Assembly: GCA_001898405.1 (NCBI GenBank)
Contig: MKTW01000001.1
Span: 744,001 to 808,000 of the forward strand
Length of the DNA: 64,000 bases
Source: Sphingobacteriales bacterium 44-61
GTDB taxonomy: Bacteria > Bacteroidota > Bacteroidia > Chitinophagales > Chitinophagaceae
Reading direction: 5' to 3'
Shown here piece by piece: positions 32,601 to 40,776 of this stretch. Each line of letters starts with the position of its first letter. Position 1 is the stretch's first letter. A program made the position numbers and the translations under genes. The notes under the pieces are model-generated. The model was not told the DNA's origin. It ran no database searches and was given only the letters and a program-made list of their open reading frames with translations.

Positions 32601-33347
32601 CTATACCGGAATCTCAAGGGTGTAACTGGTCCCTTTACCGGGTTCTGTCATACAGGTGATCTCCCCTCCCATTATCTCTGCACGGCTTTGTAAGTTACGA
32701 AGACCAAGGCCAGTATTATCTTTTGACCGGGCAAAATAGTCAAATCCCGTACCATTGTCGGTAGTGGAAAGAATAAACAAGCCGTTTTCCTGGTTAATGC
32801 GTATTACAAGCAGGGAAGCTTTCGCATGTTTTACGGTATTATGCACTATTTCCTGCACGATCCTGTAAGTGTTGATCTCTTTATCCAGGCCCAGCCGGGA
32901 ATCTCCATCAATGATCAGTTTTATAGAGAGTTTATATACCTGGGTATTGCTTTCAATAAACTCTTCGATGGCTTTCACCAATCCCTTCCTGAGCAGGGTA
33001 TTCGGCATGAGGTTATTGGATATTTCCCTCATTCGCCGGATGATCGTATCAATGTGCTGACTTGACTTTTCGATCAGCAGTTTATCGGCAGCATCCTGCG
33101 AATCCAGGTTATTGATCTGTAGTTTAACTGCAGAAAGCAAGGGACCCAGTTCATCATGCAGATCAGACGCGATCCTTTTTCTTTCATTTTCAAGGGTATC
33201 AATTTCAGCGCGAATTTTTTCTTTATGCAAAACCAGGCTGCGACGCTGGTAGCGGATAATAGTAATGATAAAATATAGCAGGACGATACCTACTACTATC
33301 ACTACGATCAGTAGACTGCTGTAAAGACTTTTTTCCTGGGTATCCAT
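32601..33347 (-). CDS. HPK7-type sensor histidine kinase (module 1)
   Basis: A 248-residue kinase with one N-terminal membrane span (SSLLIVVIVVGIVLLYFIITI) and no periplasmic sensor domain. The HisKA_3 phosphoacceptor His is in IASDLHDELGPLLSAVKL, and the ATPase domain has the N box EIVHNTVKHAKASL, the G1 box TDNGTGFDYF and GLGLRNLQSRAEIMGGEI. Its first 40 bases overlap the upstream membrane protein gene, which suggests tight coupling; the membrane protein or the lipoprotein probably supplies the sensing. It should phosphorylate the LuxR-type regulator. Confidence 0.93.
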   Translation of the reverse strand: MDTQEKSLYSSLLIVVIVVGIVLLYFIITIIRYQRRSLVLHKEKIRAEIDTLENERKRIASDLHDELGPLLSAVKLQINNLDSQDAADKLLIEKSSQHIDTIIRRMREISNNLMPNTLLRKGLVKAIEEFIESNTQVYKLSIKLIIDGDSRLGLDKEINTYRIVQEIVHNTVKHAKASLLVIRINQENGLFILSTTDNGTGFDYFARSKDNTGLGLRNLQSRAEIMGGEITCMTEPGKGTSYTLEIPV

Positions 33348-33976
33348 AACACAGCCCCTGCGTATAAAAGGTTTACAAATAGGTTAGAAAACACCATTAT
33401 ATCGTAGAACTTCCGCTGGAATTCCTTGCTGACATTTTCTTTGAGAACAGATAGTTGCGTGGCACAAATAATTATGAACAAGGTATAAAAAATTATAATG
33501 CCTATGCAGATCCAGAATTTGGCATTTTTGAGCATGCCTCCCCTGGTATTGATAATTAAGCTATTGAGGGTAGTAACGCTAAAGAAGATCAGCGCAAAAG
33601 AATAGAGTATCCGGAAATACAGGTTGGGTGAAAAAAAGTGCCTGGGCGACGTATATGTGGCGATACACCAGGCTACGAAAAAGCCCAGCAATACGCCTAC
33701 ATAAAGCTTTTTATCCTTTTTAAATAATCCCCAGTTATGGAAGAGCCAGGCAACCAGAAAAAAGTCTGCCAGGGCAAATAAATTGGTGACCAATGTGGCC
33801 GCGCTAAAATTATTCTGCAGAATCAATACCCGGCGAAGTATTTCCACTACTAATGACAGACTTACCCGGTAAATGAAGGGATAATAAGAAGGATTTATTT
33901 TCCTGAATCTTATTATCCCTATTATGACTGCGAAAACAATGCTAAGGCTGAGCCAAAATTTTAGCAAATCGCTCAT
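33308..33976 (-). CDS. Multispanning membrane protein of signalling module 1
   Basis: A 222-residue protein with about six to seven hydrophobic helices and short loops. The layout (start at a span, RFRKINPSYYPF after the first helix, charged C-terminal tail) is shared with the protein at 63264-63911 (RFKKLTLPFQIL), which is also next to a kinase-regulator pair. The gene overlaps the kinase gene by 40 bases. I do not know a named family; a role as the sensory partner of the kinase is inference from the conserved order. Confidence 0.75.
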   Translation of the reverse strand: MSDLLKFWLSLSIVFAVIIGIIRFRKINPSYYPFIYRVSLSLVVEILRRVLILQNNFSAATLVTNLFALADFFLVAWLFHNWGLFKKDKKLYVGVLLGFFVAWCIATYTSPRHFFSPNLYFRILYSFALIFFSVTTLNSLIINTRGGMLKNAKFWICIGIIIFYTLFIIICATQLSVLKENVSKEFQRKFYDIMVFSNLFVNLLYAGAVLWIPRKKVFTAVY

Positions 33977-34032
33977 ATATGCAGGCTATGATTTTCAGGT
34001 TCGAATTTTATACCCATGGTGGTGGGTGGCTA

Positions 34033-34536
34033 CTATTGTTCACAGGGTGGATCACATTGCCCATATTCTACCCCTCCCTTTCCTCCACCAGGCGGAACCT
34101 GGGTGGCTACCTTTCCGATCTGTCCGCCTTTCTCATAATAAAGATCCTGCCCCTCAGAATTTACTCCTACCAATACCAGGCGTATTTCGTTCCGGTTGCC
34201 CCCGGTCTTCAAGCCATAGTAAATGCGGATACCCACATTGGCCGAGTCTTTTAACAGATCAAGTAAAGCTTGTTTATTGAACGTCTCACTTATAGGGAAA
34301 TAATAACCGGAAAGCCGGGTCAGGCTATCACGTTGAGCTACAAAGCTTTTCTGGAATTCATTGATCTTTTCTACAGGTATGAAATGATTAATTTCTGCAA
34401 GACCGGAAGTATCCTTTGGAACAGGGATACGCACCCCGCCTTCGTTCTGCTGACCACAGGAGCTTATCAAAACGAGGAACAAAACCGGTAAGGCAATAAA
34501 TTTTAAGGAAAAAAGGAATTTTCTGACGGTAATCAT
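34033..34536 (-). CDS. Lipoprotein of signalling module 1 with CxxxC tail
   Basis: A 167-residue lipoprotein: signal peptide with lipobox LISSC (Cys27), a soluble domain of about 120 residues, then a glycine-rich linker (PPGGGKGG) and a C-terminal tail with CDPPC. A partial homologue at the right window edge ends in the same way (CPTNC), also just before a membrane-kinase-regulator set. The paired cysteines could form a disulfide or bind metal at the cell surface. It is the first gene of the module and probably its extracytoplasmic sensor or ligand (inference). Confidence 0.7.
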   Translation of the reverse strand: MITVRKFLFSLKFIALPVLFLVLISSCGQQNEGGVRIPVPKDTSGLAEINHFIPVEKINEFQKSFVAQRDSLTRLSGYYFPISETFNKQALLDLLKDSANVGIRIYYGLKTGGNRNEIRLVLVGVNSEGQDLYYEKGGQIGKVATQVPPGGGKGGVEYGQCDPPCEQ

Positions 34537-34749
34537 GGTGATAATTTTTAAATGGTTAACAGGTCTAAGATATTCTACGCCTGCTGGTTGCTTATACGTA
34601 GAACTACTTATTCCGGCACCAGCAACTACGCTTAATTCTCAGTAACCTATCGCTTGTCCTGAGCCTTGAATAGCCACACCTTTATGCCAGAAGTATCTGA
34701 GGTCCCTGTCAACGGGCAAAACCCGGGCCCTAACCATTAAACCTTTTTT

Positions 34750-35025
34750 ATGAAACATCTGTCAGCTAACAAAAAAAACATCAAATCTGCTACCGGGCAA
34801 GAATCCAAAAAAGCATTCGAGCCGGAGATTTTTGCAGATTCATTGGAAGTAATGGAAAGCTATTGCATGCAAAAAATTGTATTGCTGCAATCTTCTCTTG
34901 AGAAACTGACCATTGCCGACAATACAAGAGAAATCATTTCTGTATGCCAGCAGATCAAAAAAGAACGGAATCTGCTATTACAGATCATTGAAAAGAAAAA
35001 TCAGGCCCGCAAGAACATTTGTTGA
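34750..35025 (+). CDS. Hypothetical small coiled-coil protein
   Basis: A 91-residue protein I do not recognise. Residues 1-25 are Lys-rich and probably disordered; residues 30-85 form a likely coiled coil (MQKIVLLQSSLEKLTIADNT, then QIKKERNLLLQIIEKKNQAR). No signal peptide. It stands alone on the plus strand between two minus-strand units, with no clear promoter element. Coding potential is moderate. Confidence 0.45.
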   Translation: MKHLSANKKNIKSATGQESKKAFEPEIFADSLEVMESYCMQKIVLLQSSLEKLTIADNTREIISVCQQIKKERNLLLQIIEKKNQARKNIC

Positions 35026-35116
35026 TCTTAAGAACACTATTGATTAATACCGGTCCTTCTTTTCAAAACAGAAACATATTGCTTTCTCAACCTGTCCATA
35101 CATGTATTTAATGGCA

Positions 35117-35236
35117 TGTCGAACGGTATCCTGCTGTACATGAAATTGCATATCCGGCCAGCCATATTCCGGCCTTATTCTTTTCCGTCTGGTGATCCCC
35201 AATACCGTTTGACAAATGACGGATATGCAATTTCAT
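35117..35236. repeat. Interleaved pair of inverted repeats
   Basis: Segment A (35117-35129, TGTCGAACGGTAT) pairs with A' (35202-35214) with one mismatch, and segment B (35140-35156, ATGAAATTGCATATCCG) pairs perfectly with B' (35220-35236). The order is A-B-A'-B', so as RNA the two stems would form a pseudoknot-like topology, and as DNA the two halves are inverted copies with swapped blocks. Weaker direct repeats (TCTGGTGATCC near 35189, TCTGGCGATCC near 35242) are present as well. It lies between two genes. Confidence 0.7.
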
Positions 35237-35277
35237 ATTCTTCTGGCGATCCGTGTCATAGAAATAACATTTACTGT

Positions 35278-36108
35278 TCAGAAATTAATCCCTTCTACCT
35301 GAACATTGAAAATATACCAATAACCCAGGTCACCATCCAGTTCCAGTTCTACTGTCCAATTTCCCTGCAATACTATGTACTCTGTCTGCAGGGAAACACG
35401 GAGACGATAGCTTCCACGGATCAATGAGTAAGTTTCGCTTACCGTACATTCCGTCTCTTCTATTTCCGGCTTGTCCATACATTCATAAGCCTGCTTGAAC
35501 TGGTTCACATACCATCTGAATTCTTCCTCTGTTAAAGGCAGCCTGTTATTAAGCCGAAGATTACGACGCCTCAAGTGCGGCAGGCATTCAGCTATGGTCG
35601 GGTTCAACATACTCCTGATCGTTTCCATCGCAGCATGACTGTTCTCATACATCGGATCGGGATGGAACTCATCATAAATAAAACAATAGGTCATACCCGG
35701 CAAATTGAAATCATCCATTTCCTGCCTGAACAGTTCCTCAATAGTAAACCGGTACAATTCCTTTTCTGAGATATTGGGGCTGCAAACATCCAGGTTGATA
35801 TTATGCTTTCGCATATACCTGTCAAGCTCCTCCCAGGCATTGCCGAATTCCGCATCGGGAATATCTGCTACCGGCTTGAAATGCGTGGGATTACCCAGCT
35901 TTTCTACCACACTGATCATTTTATGTTCTTCAATTTGTTTTTCAAATGCAATTACCTGTTTCAGGAATTCATGTTCAATTTCAGCAGGCAGGTCACTTCT
36001 ATGCTCATGAAAGCGCGCGCCTTTCTCAAGCATTAGTTTCATCTTCAGGATATTGTTTTCTGCTCTGATGCGTTCTTCATCACTTAAATGTGAAAAATCC
36101 TCTTTCAT
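35278..36108 (-). CDS. Hypothetical protein (276 residues)
   Basis: A cytoplasmic-looking acidic protein I cannot place in a family. Residues 1-70 are helical and charged (HLSDEERIRAENNILKMKLM), the middle holds LPGMTYCFIYDEFHPDPM and a run of basic residues (HLRRRNLRLNNRLPL), and the C-terminal 80 residues look beta-rich (YRLRVSLQTEYIVLQGNW), possibly an NTF2-like or cystatin-like fold. It has good codon use and no overlap with neighbours. The interleaved inverted repeats lie just after its stop. Confidence 0.7.
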   Translation of the reverse strand: MKEDFSHLSDEERIRAENNILKMKLMLEKGARFHEHRSDLPAEIEHEFLKQVIAFEKQIEEHKMISVVEKLGNPTHFKPVADIPDAEFGNAWEELDRYMRKHNINLDVCSPNISEKELYRFTIEELFRQEMDDFNLPGMTYCFIYDEFHPDPMYENSHAAMETIRSMLNPTIAECLPHLRRRNLRLNNRLPLTEEEFRWYVNQFKQAYECMDKPEIEETECTVSETYSLIRGSYRLRVSLQTEYIVLQGNWTVELELDGDLGYWYIFNVQVEGINF

Positions 36109-36257
36109 AAGAAATATTTAATCCGGTTGTTTACCAATTTCACTGTCCTTATCCGGGTTTAAATATAGATTGACAGCAATGAGCCCTCCAACGGGAAAAA
36201 ACAATTTCTCGGCGTAAAAAAACAAGCAATATTTTCTTCCAAATCCTTTTATTTCAG

Positions 36258-37364
36258 CTAGAATAATGTCCCTTGTTCCCCAGGCCTCCTGAAGATGGTC
36301 GTATCCAATTCAAACCGGTCCTCATTCATCCGGTACAGCTTTCCATATTTCCTGTATTGCTGTTGCACCATTTCAGCAATGCTTCCTTCCCCTCTCATGC
36401 GCAATCCCCAACGTGCATCATTCACTTTTCCATTATGCGATTGCTCAATCAGGTGCCAAACCTTATCAGCCCTGTCAGGAAAGTTTTTATATAACCAATC
36501 ATGAAACAGGAATTTGATAGCGCCATTCAGGCGGATAAAAGTATAAGCCGTGAACCTGGCCCCCACATCTGCTGCGGCTTTCATGATCCTTTGCATTTCA
36601 TGGTCGTTCAGGCCGGGGATCATCGGCCCCATCATCACTCCCATCCGGATGCCAGCCGTACTCAATTCCTCAATTACTTTCAGCCGCTGCTTCGCTGTAG
36701 TGGTCCTGGGTTCCATTACCCTTCTCAACTCTTCGTTGAAAGAGGTAATAGACACCATCGCTGAAACCAGTCTTTTCTTCGACATTTCCTGCAGCACATC
36801 CTTATCTTTTATGATCCACGAGTTTTTAGTCAGTATACCTACCGGTTGATTAAACTCATTGCATACTTCCAGCAACCCTCTTGTTAGCCGGTATTTCTGT
36901 TCAGCCGGCTGGTAACAATCCGTATTCCCGCTCAGCATGATCGGCATCACTTCCCATTTGGGATGCATCAATTGCTTACGCAATAGCTGCGGTGCATTTT
37001 TTTTGACGATGATCTTTCTCTCAAAATCCAGGCCTGCACTATAACCCCAGTATTCATGCACATTCCGGGCATAACAATAAATGCAACCATGCTCACACCC
37101 TGCATAAGCGTTCATACTGTAAGCCATTCCCACATCCGGGCTGTCTACTTTATTGACAATAGTGCGGGAATCCTGTTCGATGTATTGCGTGGGCGTATTG
37201 TCTTCCGACCAGTCATCTATCCCTTCAATATGTTCCTTTGTCATCTCATCTTTCAGGAAACGGTTTTTGGTATTGAATTGTGCACCACGTCCCTGCAGGT
37301 ACTGGTCTGCTTCTTCTTTATTTCTTGCAGTTACTTTATAATGATCCTGTTTAAGCTTTTCCAT
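36258..37364 (-). CDS. PA0069-family radical SAM protein (spore photoproduct lyase-like)
   Basis: A 368-residue radical SAM enzyme. The cluster-binding cysteines are C90, C94 and C97 in AYAGCEHGCIYCYAR (a CxxxCxxC spacing), and the downstream segments ILTKNSWIIKDKDVLQEMSK and RMGVMMGPMIPGLND fit the PA0069/SplB-like group. SplB repairs UV photoproducts in spores; the function of PA0069-like members is not established. The gene precedes a pair of 2H phosphoesterase genes transcribed in the same direction and lies near umuDC, so a part in damage response is plausible but unproven. Confidence 0.88.
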   Translation of the reverse strand: MEKLKQDHYKVTARNKEEADQYLQGRGAQFNTKNRFLKDEMTKEHIEGIDDWSEDNTPTQYIEQDSRTIVNKVDSPDVGMAYSMNAYAGCEHGCIYCYARNVHEYWGYSAGLDFERKIIVKKNAPQLLRKQLMHPKWEVMPIMLSGNTDCYQPAEQKYRLTRGLLEVCNEFNQPVGILTKNSWIIKDKDVLQEMSKKRLVSAMVSITSFNEELRRVMEPRTTTAKQRLKVIEELSTAGIRMGVMMGPMIPGLNDHEMQRIMKAAADVGARFTAYTFIRLNGAIKFLFHDWLYKNFPDRADKVWHLIEQSHNGKVNDARWGLRMRGEGSIAEMVQQQYRKYGKLYRMNEDRFELDTTIFRRPGEQGTLF

Positions 37365-37585
37365 GGTTAGAGGTTTAAAGAACTTTGGATAAAAGGATGT
37401 CCTTACCCCAGGAGCGTATCAGCCCGGAGTTTTTTCTGAAACCAGTGTTTCAGTTCTGCTTAAGCTGGCGAAGATTAAGAAAAGGAAAAGGAAGGGTGAT
37501 CATTATCCTGTAATGACAAGAACCGATTCAAGCTTTGATCGCCCTGTTATATCTTAGATTTTGTTGACCACCTTCTTCCTTTCTC

Positions 37586-38197
37586 CTAGCCAAAGAGAAG
37601 TCCCTGTTTTGTTACGACCGGCAAATTCTGGAATTCAAACCGGCGCAATACATGATATCCCTTATCACCTTCCCTTCTCCTCAGCAATATCATTCCATCG
37701 GCTATGAAGCGTCCTGTAAAATGTTTCTGGCTGTATTCGAGCCAGCCTTTTTCATATTGCCAGGGTTGAAGTCCTCTTGCCACAGTAAGATGCGGCTCAT
37801 CAATAAAATGAGGTTTATTGTCTTTATCGAGCTTTAGCAGGCGTTGCCAGGGCTTGATCTGTTTTACCAGGTCACGGACCGGCTCTTTTGTTGTCACTGT
37901 TATATAAATCGTATGCGAAGGGAAACTGCCGAAATCCCGCAACTCCACCTTAAAAGGGTACTGCCCCATCGCTACAACTTTCAACCGGTTGAGTATACGC
38001 TCCTCCATCATATCAAGCTGCCGGAACCGTGCAAGTGTGAGATGAGCCCTGCTCCATACTGCACCAGGAGCACCATAGGTTTCAGCAAATTCTTTTTTTA
38101 TCTGCCCGATCCGCTCTCTCAATTCCTCATGAGGGCTTAATACCAGCAGATACTCGCTGCTACGGTAACCGGCTAAGGTGGTGATATCTGTTTGCAT
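37586..38197 (-). CDS. 2H phosphoesterase superfamily protein (2'-5' RNA ligase-like), copy 1
   Basis: A 203-residue protein with both catalytic motifs of the 2H superfamily: His52-x-Thr54 in SRAHLTLARF and His135-x-Thr137 in DEPHLTVARG. Family members open 2',3'-cyclic phosphates or act on 2'-5' bonds in RNA. It shares a general layout with the neighbouring copy (start 25 bases upstream of its own start), though identity looks low, so it is an old duplication or two independent recruitments. The two probably form one transcript. Confidence 0.85.
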   Translation of the reverse strand: MQTDITTLAGYRSSEYLLVLSPHEELRERIGQIKKEFAETYGAPGAVWSRAHLTLARFRQLDMMEERILNRLKVVAMGQYPFKVELRDFGSFPSHTIYITVTTKEPVRDLVKQIKPWQRLLKLDKDNKPHFIDEPHLTVARGLQPWQYEKGWLEYSQKHFTGRFIADGMILLRRREGDKGYHVLRRFEFQNLPVVTKQGLLFG

Positions 38198-38222
38198 AAA
38201 ATACTTTTATTATCGTTATAAT

Positions 38223-38873
38223 TTATTCTGGCAATAATCCAAATATGTTAATGATCTTACAGGAATCAGCGGCATGATTTCTCCGGAGCAGTACCAGCTC
38301 ACCTGCCGTGAACGTTTCGCAAAATATTTTCTGGGCATATTCTCTCATAGCCTGTTCATACACTTCTTCCGGCAAGCGCCCCGATATACTGAGATGCGGC
38401 CTGCTCGCCCATTTAACCGGAGGGCAGCCGTTGGACTGGACATACTCATTAATGACCCTGAGTTTTTGCGTCAGCAAATTGAATGGCAAATGATTCTGAA
38501 CACGCAGGTATACGGTATGCGGAGGAATGCCACTATAATTATTTAAGGTGACTGTAAAACTTTTCTGACCACTGCATACGCGTTGTATCCAACGGATCAA
38601 TGTTTCTTCCATCGATTCTTTAGCAATAAAACTGGCAACTGTTATATGCGGTTTCGCCCGGCTGCCGGCCTTAGCCCTGTACTGCTCATGAAAGCGTTGT
38701 TTTTCTGCTATCACTTTGCTGTATACTTCCATGTCCGGATGTATAACCAACAGGTATTCAAATTCATCCCTGCCTGATATTTTTGCGCCTGAAGGATCAG
38801 CGATCTCATTCCAGGCCGGTGCCGTTCTGTTAATTTCAACCAATCCCTGTTCCATGTTTTTTGCTTTGATCAT
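38223..38873 (-). CDS. 2H phosphoesterase superfamily protein, copy 2
   Basis: A 216-residue protein with the 2H motifs His76-x-Thr78 (AKPHITVASF) and His160-x-Ser162 (SRPHLSISGR); Ser in place of Thr is tolerated in the family. A shorter start (MEQGLVEINRT, at 38855) is possible. It is divergent from umuD, 100 bases apart, and a 15-bp palindrome 17 bases before its start might control both directions. Its exact substrate is unknown; nucleic acid end processing is the family expectation. Confidence 0.85.
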   Translation of the reverse strand: MIKAKNMEQGLVEINRTAPAWNEIADPSGAKISGRDEFEYLLVIHPDMEVYSKVIAEKQRFHEQYRAKAGSRAKPHITVASFIAKESMEETLIRWIQRVCSGQKSFTVTLNNYSGIPPHTVYLRVQNHLPFNLLTQKLRVINEYVQSNGCPPVKWASRPHLSISGRLPEEVYEQAMREYAQKIFCETFTAGELVLLRRNHAADSCKIINIFGLLPE

Positions 38874-38890
38874 TTTCTTAGCATAAACTT

Positions 38891-38931
38891 ACTAAATTAT
38901 TTAGTTTTTTGAATTATTTTTACTAACTTTA
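38891..38931 (+). promoter_or_regulatory. Palindromic operator and promoter between 2H gene and umuDC
   Basis: ACTAAAT-T-ATTTAGT at 38891-38905 is a perfect palindrome. TTAG within it (38901-38904) lies 19 bases before TAACTTTA (38924-38931), which matches the -7 consensus in seven of eight positions, so a repressor on the palindrome would cover the -33 element of the umuDC promoter and the leader of the divergent 2H gene. The binding protein is unknown; a LexA-like factor would fit umuDC control elsewhere, but no known consensus is matched. Confidence 0.5.
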
Positions 38932-38973
38932 TTTTTCAACCGGCCACCGGTTTCATTATTAATACATTGAATT

Positions 38974-39462
38974 ATGGAAGAAGAATTCTATAGTGCAGCA
39001 TATAAGGGGTCCAAGCAATTTTCCCAGCAACAGATAAGAACGGCCAATGCTACAGGATTTGGCGCCGCAGCGGATGATTATATGGAGAAGGGGATTGACC
39101 TGAATGAGCAACTGATCATCAACAAACCTGCTACCTTCTTTTTCCGCATGCGGGGTGATGCCATGCTTGGCGCGGGTATACAGGAAGAAGATGTCCTGAT
39201 CATTGACAGAAGCATCAAACCCAGCAATGGCCGCATTATCGTGGCGGCTGTAGATGGGGAGCTTTTGGTACGCCGTTACGAGCGGACTTTTAACCGTGTG
39301 ATCCTTTCTCCTGAGAACAAAAAATATAAGCCCCTGGAAATCGGCGAATTCAATACTTATACACCCTGGGGTGTGGTCACCTGCGTGATACATGTGGTAG
39401 ATCCCATGCTGCAGGCATATATAAATAACCGGAAAAAAGATAACAAGTCTTCAAACTGGTAG
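38974..39462 (+). CDS. umuD: UmuD-like protein with both catalytic residues replaced
   Basis: The 162 residues align with E. coli UmuD along the whole length: the cleavage region is NATGFGAAADDY (Thr27-Gly28 in place of Cys24-Gly25), followed by the peptidase S24 fold. The nucleophile Ser of GDSM is Ala63 (FRMRGDAMLGAG, codon GCC at 39160) and the general-base Lys of the TVK motif is Arg100 (GELLVRRYE, codon CGC at 39271). By family knowledge both are required for self-cleavage, so this copy should be unable to process itself. umuC follows after two bases, so the pair is probably functional as a polymerase V-like complex, perhaps with an uncleaved subunit. Confidence 0.9.
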   Translation: MEEEFYSAAYKGSKQFSQQQIRTANATGFGAAADDYMEKGIDLNEQLIINKPATFFFRMRGDAMLGAGIQEEDVLIIDRSIKPSNGRIIVAAVDGELLVRRYERTFNRVILSPENKKYKPLEIGEFNTYTPWGVVTCVIHVVDPMLQAYINNRKKDNKSSNW

Positions 39463-39464
39463 CT

Positions 39465-40742
39465 ATGAAAGCCATTGTTGACTGTAACAGCTTTTATTGT
39501 TCCTGTGAACGTTTATTCAAACCGAAGCTGGATAAGCGACCTGTCGTAGTATTGAGCAACAATGACGGCTGCATCGTTTCGCGCAGCGATGAGGCTAAAT
39601 CATTAGGTGTTCAAATGGCCGGCCCTTATTTCCAGGCCAGGCACCTGATTGAAGAGAATGGGATAGCGGTGTTCTCTTCCAACTATAATCTATATGGCGA
39701 CCTGAGCATGCGTGTGATGGACACTTTGCGGAGCATAGCAGGAAAAGAAAAAGTGGAAGTGTACTCGGTAGATGAGGCTTTTGTTGATCTTCCTGATATG
39801 CCGATCGCCGAACTGGAGCAGGCTGCAAGGGAAATGAAAGAAACAGTAGAACAATGGACAGGTATTTCTGTATCTATTGGTGTAGCACCCACAAAAACTC
39901 TTGCCAAACTGGCCAACTATATTGCCAAGAAAAACAAAAGGGTCACAGGCTGCATCACTGTTCTTGCTACCAGGGAACAACAACGGGAAGCTTTACAGCA
40001 AACCCGCTTAAATAATATCTGGGGGGTCGGTTACGCCAATGCGCAAAAGCTGTTTAATCTCGGCATCACCAGCGGTTGGGAACTGGCCACCATGCGGGAA
40101 GAATGGGCGCATACCCATCTTGGTGGAGTAGTGGGTGTCCGCCTCATCAGGGAATTGCGTGGAGAGCCGGCTGTAGAAATGAAAAAGGAGCTGGTCGAAA
40201 AGAAAATGATTGCCACTACCCGGATGTTTGGCAGCCCGGTAGATAATATCACCGCTATAAAAGAAGCTGTAGCCACTTACACTTCCCGGGCTGCGGAAAA
40301 ACTGCGCCGGCAATACAGTGCAGCAAAAGTGGTCAGTGTTTTTATCGTCCGAAAAGGACAGAATCATCTGCTCGATTGGAGGGATGGCAATATCGGTACA
40401 CACACAACTTTACCAGTAGCAACTTCCATCACGCAGGAGCTGATCAAACCTGCGCTGGAGTTGGTAGACCATTTATACGAAGCCGGCAACACCTATAAAA
40501 AAGCAGGTGTGATGTTAAGCGGTTTGGTCCCCGATGCATCCGTACAGGGCAGCCTTTTTAATCCCGAAAGCAAGAACATTCAGCGCCGGCTGATGGACAT
40601 GATGGACAATATCAACTTTAGCCAAAGAGATGATATTCTCAAGTTTGCCTCTTCAGGAACTACACGTAATTGGAAAATGCGGCAGGAATTGAGAAGTGGA
40701 AGGTATACAACAAGGTGGGACGAGTTGTTTGAAGTAAGGTAG
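39465..40742 (+). CDS. umuC: UmuC-like Y-family DNA polymerase
   Basis: A 425-residue Y-family polymerase of the UmuC type. The metal-binding acidic residues are Asp6 (AIVDCNSFYCSCERLF) and Asp103-Glu104 (YSVDEAFVDL); the little-finger and C-terminal UmuC regions are intact (GVMLSGLVPDASVQGSLF). It should carry out translesion synthesis. It is co-transcribed with the UmuD-like gene. The full length matches E. coli UmuC (422 residues). The SOS-type inducer of this operon is not evident apart from the upstream palindrome. Confidence 0.95.
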   Translation: MKAIVDCNSFYCSCERLFKPKLDKRPVVVLSNNDGCIVSRSDEAKSLGVQMAGPYFQARHLIEENGIAVFSSNYNLYGDLSMRVMDTLRSIAGKEKVEVYSVDEAFVDLPDMPIAELEQAAREMKETVEQWTGISVSIGVAPTKTLAKLANYIAKKNKRVTGCITVLATREQQREALQQTRLNNIWGVGYANAQKLFNLGITSGWELATMREEWAHTHLGGVVGVRLIRELRGEPAVEMKKELVEKKMIATTRMFGSPVDNITAIKEAVATYTSRAAEKLRRQYSAAKVVSVFIVRKGQNHLLDWRDGNIGTHTTLPVATSITQELIKPALELVDHLYEAGNTYKKAGVMLSGLVPDASVQGSLFNPESKNIQRRLMDMMDNINFSQRDDILKFASSGTTRNWKMRQELRSGRYTTRWDELFEVR

Positions 40743-40776
40743 AACACCATACTTGTTAACCATAAGAGCTCTGCAC

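Noticed and set aside
35116-35427. 103-residue plus-strand frame
   Set aside because: It covers the interleaved inverted repeats and runs into the opposite-strand gene at 35278-36108.
37436-37453. Hairpin CTGAAAC-CAGT-GTTTCAG as a terminator
   Set aside because: Its T-run precedes it on the plus strand and gives an A-run on the minus strand, so it cannot terminate the neighbouring minus-strand genes.
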